Positions 18,591 to 27,888 of a stretch of 64,000 nucleotides of DNA are shown here, one piece after another. The DNA is from an archaeon (lineage in GTDB: Archaea > Nanobdellota > Nanobdellia > Pacearchaeales > GW2011-AR1). The position numbers were made by a program, and so were the translations under genes. Below the pieces are notes generated by a model. It saw only the letters and a list, made by a program, of their open reading frames with translations, was not told the DNA's origin and made no database searches. How positions within the stretch are numbered: position 1 is the stretch's first letter; each line of letters begins with the position of its first letter. The stretch spans positions 37,297 to 101,296 of the forward strand of contig JAJRTJ010000003.1 in the NCBI GenBank assembly GCA_024278335.1, in the 5' to 3' direction.

Positions 18591-19958
18591 TTAAAACCTC
18601 ATTTGTTTTTTCTTTCCAAATTTTCTTGCAAGTTTCATTAGTTGTTTTTGGTCAAGTCCTTTTGAGATGTCTATTGAAGAACTTTGCTTAACTAAATCAG
18701 AAAGCATTTTGTATTGTTTGAGCAGGGAGCGAACTTCAGATGTTTTTGTTCCTGAACCATTTGCAATTCTTCTAATTCTTGAAGTCTGTTTTTCAAGAAG
18801 CTCTGGATTTTCTTTTTCTTTTTTAGTCATTGATTTAATAATATGTTCCCATTTAGCAATTTTTTCTTGCTGTTGTTCCATTATGCCTTCAGGGATTTTA
18901 GCACTTCCCATTCCAGGAATCATTGATTTGAGTTTATCAAATCCCCCAAGAGAATTCATTGATTTAACTTGTTCAACGACATCTTCAAGAGTTAGTTTTC
19001 CTTGTTCAAGTCTTTTCTGCATCTCTTTTTGCTCATCTTCATTTGTTATGGATTTTATTTTGTTGATTAAGACTTCAAGGTCTCCCATTCCAAGAAGACG
19101 CGATAAAAATGATTCTGGATTAAACTCTTCAATGTCGTTTATTTTTTCCCCTGTTGTGATAAAGTAAACTCCTGCTTTGGTTTCTGCACAGGCAGTTAGT
19201 GCCCCCCCTGCTTTTGCAGAAGAGTCCATTCTGGTGATTATTACCCCTGTAATGTCTAAGGCTTCTTTAAATTGTGAGGCTTGAGTTTTTGCAGCTTGTC
19301 CAATATCTGCAGGCATAACTAGGATTGTTTCAGTTGGTTTGATTTTTTTCTCGAGGTCTTTGATTTCTTTAACTAATTCTTTATCTAAGGCGTGTCTTCC
19401 TGCTGTGTCTATTAAAACAAGGTCAAATTCTTTTAGCTCTTTTTCAAAAGATTTCCATGTTTTTAGAGCATTATTTTCTTTTTCATTAATAAAGTATGAA
19501 AGTTTGTTTTTTTCTGCAAGTTGTTTAATTTGTTGTTTTGCTGCAGGCCTATGGACATCTAATCCAACAAGTGCTACCTTTTTTCCTCTTTTTGAAAACC
19601 AGTTTCCTATTTTTGCAATTGTGGTAGTTTTTCCTGCACCATATAGTCCAATGAGCATTATTCTGTTTTGGCCTTTTTTGAGTTCAAGTTTTTGCTCTTT
19701 TCCCAAGATGCTTAAAAGTTCATCATGAAGGAGTTTAATGATGTGCTCTTTTTTTTCAATTTCTTTTATTTTTTCATCAAATGCAGCTTTTTTGATTTTA
19801 TCTGATAACTTTTTTATAAGAAGGATATCTACATCTGCTTCAATAAGTGCTCTTTGCAGGTCTTTTACAATTGTATTAACTAGGTTTTTGTCTAAAAAAA
19901 TGGCATTCGCTATTTTATCTTTTGTTTTTTTAAGTGTTGCTCCTAATTTTTCTAACAT
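18591..19958 (-). CDS. srp54: Signal recognition particle SRP54
   Basis: GLYGAGKTTTIAKIG, Met-rich M domain. Confidence 0.95.
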   Translation of the reverse strand: MLEKLGATLKKTKDKIANAIFLDKNLVNTIVKDLQRALIEADVDILLIKKLSDKIKKAAFDEKIKEIEKKEHIIKLLHDELLSILGKEQKLELKKGQNRIMLIGLYGAGKTTTIAKIGNWFSKRGKKVALVGLDVHRPAAKQQIKQLAEKNKLSYFINEKENNALKTWKSFEKELKEFDLVLIDTAGRHALDKELVKEIKDLEKKIKPTETILVMPADIGQAAKTQASQFKEALDITGVIITRMDSSAKAGGALTACAETKAGVYFITTGEKINDIEEFNPESFLSRLLGMGDLEVLINKIKSITNEDEQKEMQKRLEQGKLTLEDVVEQVKSMNSLGGFDKLKSMIPGMGSAKIPEGIMEQQQEKIAKWEHIIKSMTKKEKENPELLEKQTSRIRRIANGSGTKTSEVRSLLKQYKMLSDLVKQSSSIDISKGLDQKQLMKLARKFGKKKQMRF

Positions 19959-20006
19959 GTTTTTAGAAGTCTAAGGGGGATTATTAAGTTTTTGGGTTTT
20001 GGAAAA

Positions 20007-21167
20007 TTACAGCCCCAACTTCTTAATAAAATCTTTTTTATTAAATTCTTCAAGCTTGTCGTATTCTTGTCCTGTTCCGAGATAAATAATTGGTTTGTTT
20101 GTAACTTGGCCTACTGAAAGTGCTGTCCCCCCCTTTTCATCAATGTCTGCTTTGCTGAGAATAATTGCATCTATTTCCACTGCTTCATTAAATGCCTTTG
20201 CTTGTTCTGTTGAGTCGTTTCCAGAGATACTTTCTCCTACAAAGATTTTGAGATTTGGCTTGCAAACTCTGGCGATTTTTTTTATTTCTTGCATCAGGTT
20301 CTTGTCCGTATACATCCTTCCAGCAGTATCTATGAGAACTACGTCGATGTTGTGTTTTTTTGCATATTGGATTGCATCAAATCCTACTGAGGCAGGGTCT
20401 GAACCATATTCATGAGCAATAACTGGAATTTTTAATTTTTCTCCATGAGTTTTTAATTGGTCAATTGCAGCTGCTCGAAAAGTATCTGCTGCAGCCAGAA
20501 CAGATTTAAGTTTTTTCTTTTTTAATTTATGAGCAAGTTTTGCGAGGGTCGTTGTTTTTCCAGACCCATTGATTCCACAAAAAAGAATAACATATGGTTT
20601 TCCTTCTTGTTTTAAGGAGGCAATTTCTTCAACAAGATTAAATGGTTCAATTAAAACTTCTTCAATTGTTTTTTTAAGAGATTCGCTAATCTCCTTTTCC
20701 AGTTCTTGTTTTTCAATTTCTTTTCCAACAATTTTTTGCTTGAGCGGTTCTATAATTTTGTCTGAAACCCCAAGAGCAACATTATTTTCAAGCAAAATCA
20801 TTTCTAATTCTTCAGAATATTCTTCAAAATCTTTTTCACTAATTATTGTATGTGAAAACTTTTCCTTTAGCTTTGAGAAAAATCCTTTTTTTTCAGGAGA
20901 TTCTTGTTCTTGAGAGGGCGATTTTTTTTCAAGTTCTTTTTTTATTTCTTCAAGTTTTTCTGTGTCTGGGGTTCTTACCCCGGTTATAGCAATTGAATCT
21001 AGTTTAAGAGGAATTTCTATTTCTTTGATATCTTCTTTTTTGCCTTTTTTTGGTGTTTTTGTTTTCTTGGGTTTTTCTTTTAATTTTTTCTCACTCTCTT
21101 CTATTGCCTTTTCCTTATGGACTTTCTTTGTCCATTTCTTTATTTTATCTTTTAAAAACTTGAACAT
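20007..21167 (-). CDS. ftsY: SRP receptor FtsY
   Basis: GINGSGKTTTLAKLA, DTAGR, SKADIDEKGG. Confidence 0.95.
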   Translation of the reverse strand: MFKFLKDKIKKWTKKVHKEKAIEESEKKLKEKPKKTKTPKKGKKEDIKEIEIPLKLDSIAITGVRTPDTEKLEEIKKELEKKSPSQEQESPEKKGFFSKLKEKFSHTIISEKDFEEYSEELEMILLENNVALGVSDKIIEPLKQKIVGKEIEKQELEKEISESLKKTIEEVLIEPFNLVEEIASLKQEGKPYVILFCGINGSGKTTTLAKLAHKLKKKKLKSVLAAADTFRAAAIDQLKTHGEKLKIPVIAHEYGSDPASVGFDAIQYAKKHNIDVVLIDTAGRMYTDKNLMQEIKKIARVCKPNLKIFVGESISGNDSTEQAKAFNEAVEIDAIILSKADIDEKGGTALSVGQVTNKPIIYLGTGQEYDKLEEFNKKDFIKKLGL

Positions 21168-21287
21168 CTTAATTTTTCTTTGATTTCTTTGCTTTTATTC
21201 TTTACTAATATCTTGCATTGTTACCTTAAAGGTTGGTGAGGAATAAAAAATAGAAAGATTGAAATATCTTCAGACTATAAGATTTTT

Positions 21288-22534
21288 ATGGTAGAAAAAC
21301 AATCTAAAAACAACAAAAAGATAGAGAAAGTTGAAAAGAAAAGTAAAGATATTAAGAAGTGGGTAGAAAAAGAGATAATAATAAGGGAATGGTTTGGGAA
21401 AGGAAAATTATCAGTAAGTATCACTAAACCTTATGATGAAAAAAATGATCCAAGTAAAAAGATTAGTTTATTTAAAGGGTGGATTAATAAGGAAAATCAA
21501 TCCCCCGTACCAAACATAATAAACAAGGGTAAAGCATTTTATAATAAGCAAAAGTTTACTATAAAAAACTATGACGATTTAGTTGGAATATTGGAAGCGA
21601 TACAAGAATGTGCTAAAGAATTGGGTTGGGAAGTTGAAGAGACTATTTCTACAATATATAGCAATAAAAAATTAACAAGTCAATAACAGATTTAATTGAA
21701 AAGAGTCCCGAATCTGGATTAAAGATATTAAAAGCATTTTCTGATGAGATTAAAAAGAAAGGAAAAATTGATGAAAAAGATTTATATTTATTCAACAATT
21801 TAATGGAAGTTATTTTTGATACAAAAAATAGTGTTGAATTAAAAAGAAAAGAAGAATTAAGAGATTTAATCCCAAAATTAAGTGAAGAGGATCCAAATGC
21901 TCTTGAAGTTTTTAATAAATTAATTGATGACTGGTATTTGGAAGACATTAACACTTACACATTGGCTTTAACAAATCGTATTTCTAGGATTGACGAATTT
22001 GGAGATTTAATTACAAATGAAAAAGCATATGAAACAAAGAGGAAAGATAAAATCAACTCTGTCCATGCCTTCTTAGAAAAGAATTTCTGGATTATTGATA
22101 AAGATTATAGATTAATTTCAAGTGATGTCACAATTAAAAAATTAGTTCAAAAAGATTTAGAGAAAAAAGATAAAAGCCAAGAGAAAAAGAGACCTGATTT
22201 TGTCTTTATGAGTTCTAAAGATAATTCTGTTTTGGTAGTAGTCGAAATTAAAAGGCCAAGTCATAAATTAAAAATAGAGGATGGAAATCAATTAATGAAC
22301 TATCGTTCTCTTTTAGAAGAATATTTGAGTAAAAGATTCAAAATCTTTAAAGGGTTTCTGATTGGAAACAAATTAGATAGCACTTTAGAAAGGAATAAAA
22401 AAGGATGGAGCGAGATAAAAGTCAAGACATATTCAGAGATCATTAAGGAAGTTCGTGGAGAATATGAAGAACATTTAAAGGCATTAACAGAAAAGAAAGA
22501 TATTCATTTAAAATCTAAGAAACAAAAGAATTGA
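21288..22534 (+). pseudogene. PD-(D/E)XK nuclease, Shedu/DUF4263-like, apparent frameshift near 21666-21671
   Basis: RPDFVFMSSKDNSVLVVVEIKRPSHK; ORFs 21288-21686 and 21803-22534 join with +1 nt in an A6 run. Confidence 0.6.
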
Positions 22535-23451
22535 TTCTTGCTCATCTTAATCAACTCCAACCACTTATTATTTTCTTTCAATTCCAAATCAGTAGCCAAT
22601 TCATAAGGACATCTCCCTATTGCCTGATGTTTCCTTATGAAATTATAGTAAATTTCAATTCCTTTCATTATTGCTTGTGCAGATTCCAAACTTCCATGAA
22701 AACCCCTAAATGTCTTAGTCCTTTCCCTTATTGAATTATGCAACCTCTCAATAAACAGATTAAATCCTTCTCCTTTTGAAGCATTAACTTTGTTATGAAT
22801 TATTGTATATCTTCCTTTCTTGTTGTCATAACCCCAAGTTTTTTTAACAACATTTTCATAAGCAGTTAAGCCGTCTGTTGTAATTGTTGTTACATAACCT
22901 TCTGTTTTGTATTTGACTTTTCTCAAAACTTCTTTAATTTCTGTTTTTTCTCTTTTCTTAACATATTTTGAGGCAACCATGAAACGAGTATGAACATCAA
23001 TAGAATCAATAAACCAATCTTTGCAGACTCCTTTTTTCTTGTGTTCTTCTCTCCTATGATATTCCATTTCATCTATTTGAATCTCCTGTCCTGTTTTTAC
23101 TTTTAGTTTATCTGTAAATTTGCTTATCATTTTTGAATATTTTACAACCCACTTATAGATGGATTTATGGCTTGAATTATGGGGGTAAAATGCTTGAAAA
23201 TGCTCCTGCACTTTTCTTGTTGAAACCCCTTTATAGAATAAATCAATTGCACAAGTTATTTTATTTGGATGATTTCTCATTCTGAAAAATCCATCATCAA
23301 TTGTAAAAGTCTTGTTACATTCTTTACATTTGTATCTTTGAATTAATCCTCTGTTTTGTGTTTTTCTTTTTGTCCATTTTATTACACTACTGCTTTTACA
23401 ATTAGGGCAAATCTTTTTAACTTCTGCTTTCTTATTTTTATTGTTATTCAT
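22504..23451 (-). CDS. DDE transposase with N-terminal zinc ribbon (IS6/IS1595-like)
   Basis: CPNCKSSSVIKW..YKCKECNKTF; QIDEMEYHRR...ITTDGLTAYENVV...NFIRKHQAIGRCPYELA. Confidence 0.85.
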   Translation of the reverse strand: MNNNKNKKAEVKKICPNCKSSSVIKWTKRKTQNRGLIQRYKCKECNKTFTIDDGFFRMRNHPNKITCAIDLFYKGVSTRKVQEHFQAFYPHNSSHKSIYKWVVKYSKMISKFTDKLKVKTGQEIQIDEMEYHRREEHKKKGVCKDWFIDSIDVHTRFMVASKYVKKREKTEIKEVLRKVKYKTEGYVTTITTDGLTAYENVVKKTWGYDNKKGRYTIIHNKVNASKGEGFNLFIERLHNSIRERTKTFRGFHGSLESAQAIMKGIEIYYNFIRKHQAIGRCPYELATDLELKENNKWLELIKMSKNQFFCFLDFK

Positions 23452-23467
23452 TTTGTCGTGGATAACA

Positions 23468-23493
23468 AAGAGGGGTGTTCGCGCACCCTTCTT
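23468..23493. promoter_or_regulatory. Perfect 10-bp hairpin in the transposase leader
   Basis: AAGAGGGGTG-TTCGCG-CACCCTTCTT (one G-U). Confidence 0.6.
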
Positions 23494-23504
23494 CTCTCTA
23501 TTAT

Positions 23505-23525
23505 TATATACCTATTAGGTATATA
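23505..23525. promoter_or_regulatory. Palindromic operator candidate
   Basis: TATATACCTA-T-TAGGTATATA perfect inverted repeat; half-site TAGGTATATA recurs near 23565. Confidence 0.6.
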
Positions 23526-23609
23526 GCCTTTATAAATATTTCTATTATTGAGTATATAAGATTAGGTATATATCAAAAGGTTTATAAATAACAAAGACAT
23601 TATTTTGTT

Positions 23610-23789
23610 ATGGGAAAGAAAGAAGAGGAATTTGGATATAATGTTTTTATTAAGGGAAATAGATGTTATAGGTGCGGACATAAATGGGTTCAAAGAGAAA
23701 ATGATAAACCGCGCATATGCCCAAAATGTAAATCTCCTTATTGGGATAAACCAAAGACTAAATTTGTAAAAGAAGATAAGAGAAAATGA
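23610..23789 (+). CDS. Small zinc-ribbon protein (59 aa), absent from the ORF track
   Basis: MGKKEEEFGYNVFIKGNRCYRCGHKWVQRENDKPRICPKCKSPYWDKPKTKFVKEDKRK; stop overlaps next ATG. Confidence 0.75.
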   Translation: MGKKEEEFGYNVFIKGNRCYRCGHKWVQRENDKPRICPKCKSPYWDKPKTKFVKEDKRK

Positions 23790-24049
23790 ATAAACAAGAA
23801 GAAATTTTAGAATTAAAAAAACTATACTTAATCCAATTTGAAAAATTTGAAACAAAAGTTTTTCTTTCATGGTTAACTATTTTTTTTGGAGTGTTTATTG
23901 CATGGATATATGGGAAGGTTAATGGCTCGCTTGTAATAATACTTGCGCTATTTACAATGCTTTTAGACGGAATAATTGAGTTATGGAGAAAGAAATCATT
24001 TAATATAGTTATAAATGAAATAAAAGAAGAAAATCTTGGAGAAATTTAA
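23786..24049 (+). CDS. Small 2-TM protein
   Basis: two hydrophobic segments; in operon with the methyltransferase. Confidence 0.6.
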   Translation: MNKQEEILELKKLYLIQFEKFETKVFLSWLTIFFGVFIAWIYGKVNGSLVIILALFTMLLDGIIELWRKKSFNIVINEIKEENLGEI

Positions 24050-24050
24050 A

Positions 24051-25091
24051 ATGAAAACAGAACACAAAATAATTTTTGGTGATGCAAGAAACATGAGGGA
24101 GTTAAAAGATGAAAGTGTAGATTTAATGATAACTTCCCCCCCTTATCCAATGATTCAAATGTGGGACGAGATGTTTGGAAAACAAAACCCCGAGATTACT
24201 AAATCATTAAGAGAAGAAAACGGAGAAAAAGCTTTTGAGTTAATGCATCAAGAGCTGGATAAAGTTTGGAATGAAACTTTTAGAGTTTTAAAAAATGGAG
24301 GAATTGCATGTATAAATATTGGTGATGCAACGAGAACACTTAAGAGAGTTTTCCAAATTTATACAAATCACGCAAGAATACTAAATCATTGTTTAAAATT
24401 AGGATTTCATGCCCTACCAGAAATACTTTGGATTAAAGAAACAAATAAACCCGATAAGTTTATGGGTTCTGGAATGTTGCCTGTTGGGGCTTATGTTACT
24501 TTAGAGCATGAACATATTTTAATCTTAAGAAAAGATGGAAAAAGAAAATTCACGAAACCGGAGCAAAGAGCAAATAGGCAAAAAAGTGCTTTCTTTTGGG
24601 AAGAAAGAAACATCTGGTTTTCTGATAAATGGAAAGATATAAATGGGGTTTTTCAAAAATTAAATGACACGAAATTAAGAGAAAGAAGCGCGGCCTATCC
24701 CCCAGAACTCACTTATAGATTAATAAGCATGTTTTCTGTTCAGGAAGACTTAGTTTTAGACCCTTTTTTAGGAACAGGAACAACAACTTTTGGAGCTATG
24801 GCTTGTGGAAGAAATAGCGTCGGTTATGAAATAGACCTTAATTTTAAGGGGCATATAGAGAACAAATTAATGCAAGTTAAAGAGCCTGCAAATAAGTTTG
24901 TAGAATTACGATTAAAAAAACATAAGGAATTTGTTAAAAAAAGAGAGCAGGAAAAGGGAAAACTAAAGTATTACAATAAAAATTACGGTTTTCCTGTTAT
25001 GACAAGACAAGAAATTAATTTACATATTCCAAAAATAAAAGAGGTTAGAAAAGTTAAAGAAAATTTATTTGGAGTGGAGCACGAATTTTAA
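24051..25091 (+). CDS. DNA methyltransferase (beta-class order, N4-cytosine/N6-adenine)
   Basis: TSPPYP motif precedes DPFLGTGTTTFGA. Confidence 0.88.
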   Translation: MKTEHKIIFGDARNMRELKDESVDLMITSPPYPMIQMWDEMFGKQNPEITKSLREENGEKAFELMHQELDKVWNETFRVLKNGGIACINIGDATRTLKRVFQIYTNHARILNHCLKLGFHALPEILWIKETNKPDKFMGSGMLPVGAYVTLEHEHILILRKDGKRKFTKPEQRANRQKSAFFWEERNIWFSDKWKDINGVFQKLNDTKLRERSAAYPPELTYRLISMFSVQEDLVLDPFLGTGTTTFGAMACGRNSVGYEIDLNFKGHIENKLMQVKEPANKFVELRLKKHKEFVKKREQEKGKLKYYNKNYGFPVMTRQEINLHIPKIKEVRKVKENLFGVEHEF

Positions 25092-25828
25092 TCTATATTC
25101 AAGTAATTTTTTATTTCTTTGATTATCTCTTCTTCGTGTTTAAATTTACCCTTTTTATCTGAATAAATTGTTATAACTTTTCCATCATATTTCGATTGTG
25201 CATTTTTATTATGTGCATCTATTAAGGGGGTTCCTCTAGAATTAGAGGGTTTTATCTGCACTCCTATTTTCTTTTTTCCATCATCAGAAAATATCTCTCT
25301 ATCAATTCCCATCTTAGTATCAACATCCCCTTCTGTTTTGATTATCTTCTTAACTCCAATTTTTTTTAATTTTTCAACAACCGCATTTTCTGTTTTAATT
25401 ATCCCTTCCCAGGTATTATCAAGAACATATTGTTTTATACATTCTTGACAATCGCTTAAATCTATTTTACCTAACACTTCTAAGGCTTTGTTTAATCTTT
25501 CTATTTCTTCTGGTATCCATTCAAATAACTTTTTACCCTTTTCCTTTAATTCTTCTTCTGTTCTTCCATATTTTTTATTTATAGATGAAATAAACTTTTT
25601 TAGTGCTGTTTTTTTCATTTCTTTAGATTGTTTTTCAATTAAATTTTTTCTTATTTCTCCAGATTTTAAATAGAAATCTTCCCATTCACTTTTTTCCTTA
25701 AAGTTATCACTCAATATTAAATCTGTAACTTGTCCTACAGAATTAGGTCCGCATAATCTGTGCCTTTCCACTATCGGGTTTAATACCCTTTCTTTTTCTC
25801 TAGGAATCCTCTTTTTACTTTCACTCAT
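25088..25828 (-). CDS. Putative type II restriction endonuclease
   Basis: convergent with MTase (4-nt overlap); GIDREIFSDDGKKKIGVQIKP possible PD-(D/E)XK core. Confidence 0.65.
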   Translation of the reverse strand: MSESKKRIPREKERVLNPIVERHRLCGPNSVGQVTDLILSDNFKEKSEWEDFYLKSGEIRKNLIEKQSKEMKKTALKKFISSINKKYGRTEEELKEKGKKLFEWIPEEIERLNKALEVLGKIDLSDCQECIKQYVLDNTWEGIIKTENAVVEKLKKIGVKKIIKTEGDVDTKMGIDREIFSDDGKKKIGVQIKPSNSRGTPLIDAHNKNAQSKYDGKVITIYSDKKGKFKHEEEIIKEIKNYLNID

Positions 25829-25952
25829 AAATTTTTTAATAAAAAGAAATTTAAAAAGCTATCTACCAACCGCTAAGGTAACAATGCACTAATATCTAAA
25901 TTTTTATAAACTTGTATTTATGTTTTATTTAAACTAAACTTAGTTTAGTATT

Positions 25953-27197
25953 TTGAAAATGAAGGGGATTTTAATTATTCTTGATGGTCTTGGAGACAGG
26001 CCAAATGTTCAACTTAAAGGAAAAACTCCTCTTGAGACAGCAGATACTCCAAATCTTGATTTTTTTGCTTCTCGCGGAGAAATGGGATATATGTATCCTG
26101 TAAAGCCAGATTTTATCCCTGAATCTGACGAGGCAATTATTTCTATTTTTGGAAATGAGCTTATATCAAGCACAAGGGGACAGTTAGAGGCAAAAGGTGC
26201 AGAGGTTAAATTAAAGAGGGGGGATTTGGCATTGCGCGTTAATTTTGCAACAATTAATCCTCAGTCTGGGAAAATTCTTGATAGGAGGGCTGGAAGAACA
26301 CTGACAACTGAGGAAGCTCAGGAATTAGCAAATGCAATAAATGAAATTGAAATGCCTTTTGGCTTTGTTTTTGAACCAACAGTGCAACATCGGGCAGTGC
26401 TTGTTTTTAGGGGGGGATTTTCAGATAATATTTCTGGAAATGATTTAATATATTCTCAAGGGAAAGTTAAAATAACTGACCAAGTTTCTCGTTGTCTTGC
26501 TCTTGATGAAGATGAAAATACAATCTATACTGCAAGTGTTGTTAATGATTTTCTTGAAAAAGTTAGAGAAGTTTTAGAAAATCATCCTGTTAATCAGGAG
26601 AGAATTAAAAGAGGCTTGCTTCCTGCAAATTATCTTCTTGTTCGAGGAGCAGGAATTGAAGCTCCTAAATTAAAACAATATAAAAAATGGATTGGGTTAG
26701 GATATATGCCTCTTGAAAGAGGATTTATTAAGGCTTCTGGAATGAAACTTTATGATTTTGAGTATCCTTCCCTTAGAAAACTTGATGCCTATGAAAACCT
26801 TTATGCAGGATTAAGAAAAGCATGCAAGTATGCGATTAAAATGATTAAGAAAAACTACAAGTCTAAAGATTATGCTTATATTCATATAAAAGAGACGGAT
26901 TTGCCTGGCCATGACAATAAGCCCTTTGAAAAAAAAGAGATGATTGAATATGTTGACAGGACTTTATTTAAATTTTTAAGGAGATTTGCTCCTTCAAAGC
27001 AGATTAATCTTGTTGTTACTGCAGACCATTCTACACCTTGCAGTTTTAAGTCTCATTCTGCGGACCCTGTTCCTGTTTTGTTTTATAACAATTCAATTTT
27101 AAAAGAAAAACATTTTGGAGAAAAACAGGCAAGAGTGGGTTCATTAAGGAAAATTATTGGAAAAGAGCTGTTTAAGAAGGTTGGATTTGCGAAATAA
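25953..27197 (+). CDS. apgM: Cofactor-independent phosphoglycerate mutase (archaeal)
   Basis: IILDGLGDRP..., VTADHSTPC. Confidence 0.93.
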   Translation: MKMKGILIILDGLGDRPNVQLKGKTPLETADTPNLDFFASRGEMGYMYPVKPDFIPESDEAIISIFGNELISSTRGQLEAKGAEVKLKRGDLALRVNFATINPQSGKILDRRAGRTLTTEEAQELANAINEIEMPFGFVFEPTVQHRAVLVFRGGFSDNISGNDLIYSQGKVKITDQVSRCLALDEDENTIYTASVVNDFLEKVREVLENHPVNQERIKRGLLPANYLLVRGAGIEAPKLKQYKKWIGLGYMPLERGFIKASGMKLYDFEYPSLRKLDAYENLYAGLRKACKYAIKMIKKNYKSKDYAYIHIKETDLPGHDNKPFEKKEMIEYVDRTLFKFLRRFAPSKQINLVVTADHSTPCSFKSHSADPVPVLFYNNSILKEKHFGEKQARVGSLRKIIGKELFKKVGFAK

Positions 27198-27260
27198 TTT
27201 TTTAAAAGAATTTTTTAAAAATAATTCTATATCTTTGACTTACGCAATCATTAAAAACAA

Positions 27261-27833
27261 ATGAGTGTTTCTTTGTATATGATAACTTATAATGATATTT
27301 ATGAAGCAGCGAGAAGGGAACGATATACTGAACAACTTCAGCCGATTCCTAAAAATTTTGTTTTAGAGGTTTCTACTTATCTTCAGGAAAAGAAAGCAAT
27401 GTCTGAAGGAGAAGACCAGTTTTCAGACAGCAATTTAAAAACAAAAAAACAACTGGAGAATGCAATTACCTTATTTAAGGAATTAATGCTTCGTAGAAGA
27501 AAGAAAATTCTGAATTTAGTTTTGATTGCAGCAGAAACAGGAATTTCAAAACAGGACTTTGAAAATATGCTTACGATTGAAAAAGAGCTCTTTGAAAATT
27601 TTATGAAATGCATTGATGTTTCAGATAAAAAATTAAATGAACTCCTGAATGGCGGGGAGGATTCTTCTTTAGATAAAAATGATTTAATTGTTTTTAATAA
27701 AGATGTTGAAGAATTTGTTGGGCTTGATGGGGAGACAATTGGTCCATTTGATGCAGGGCAAATTGCAAATATTCCAAAAGAAATAGCAAAAATTCTTGTT
27801 GAAGATAAAAAAGCAGAGTATGTTATTGAGTAA
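27261..27833 (+). CDS. GINS complex subunit (Gins15/51-like)
   Basis: LQPIPKNF...RRRKKILNLVLIAA...DVEEFVGLDGETIGPFDAGQIANIPKEIAKIL. Confidence 0.8.
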   Translation: MSVSLYMITYNDIYEAARRERYTEQLQPIPKNFVLEVSTYLQEKKAMSEGEDQFSDSNLKTKKQLENAITLFKELMLRRRKKILNLVLIAAETGISKQDFENMLTIEKELFENFMKCIDVSDKKLNELLNGGEDSSLDKNDLIVFNKDVEEFVGLDGETIGPFDAGQIANIPKEIAKILVEDKKAEYVIE

Positions 27834-27888
27834 AAACCTTCTTTTAAGATAATTTTATTAAGTCTTTTTTGTTTTTATACTTATTAAA

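Larger units (their letters stand above)
21214..25888. mobile_element. Transposon carrying transposase, PD-(D/E)XK nuclease and restriction-modification cargo
   Basis: TIR-L TGCATTGTTACCTTAAAGGTTGGT (21214-21237) vs revcomp TIR-R TGCATTGTTACCTTAGCGGTTGGT (25865-25888), 22/24; TSD CTAATATCT at 21205-21213 and 25889-25897. Confidence 0.93.
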
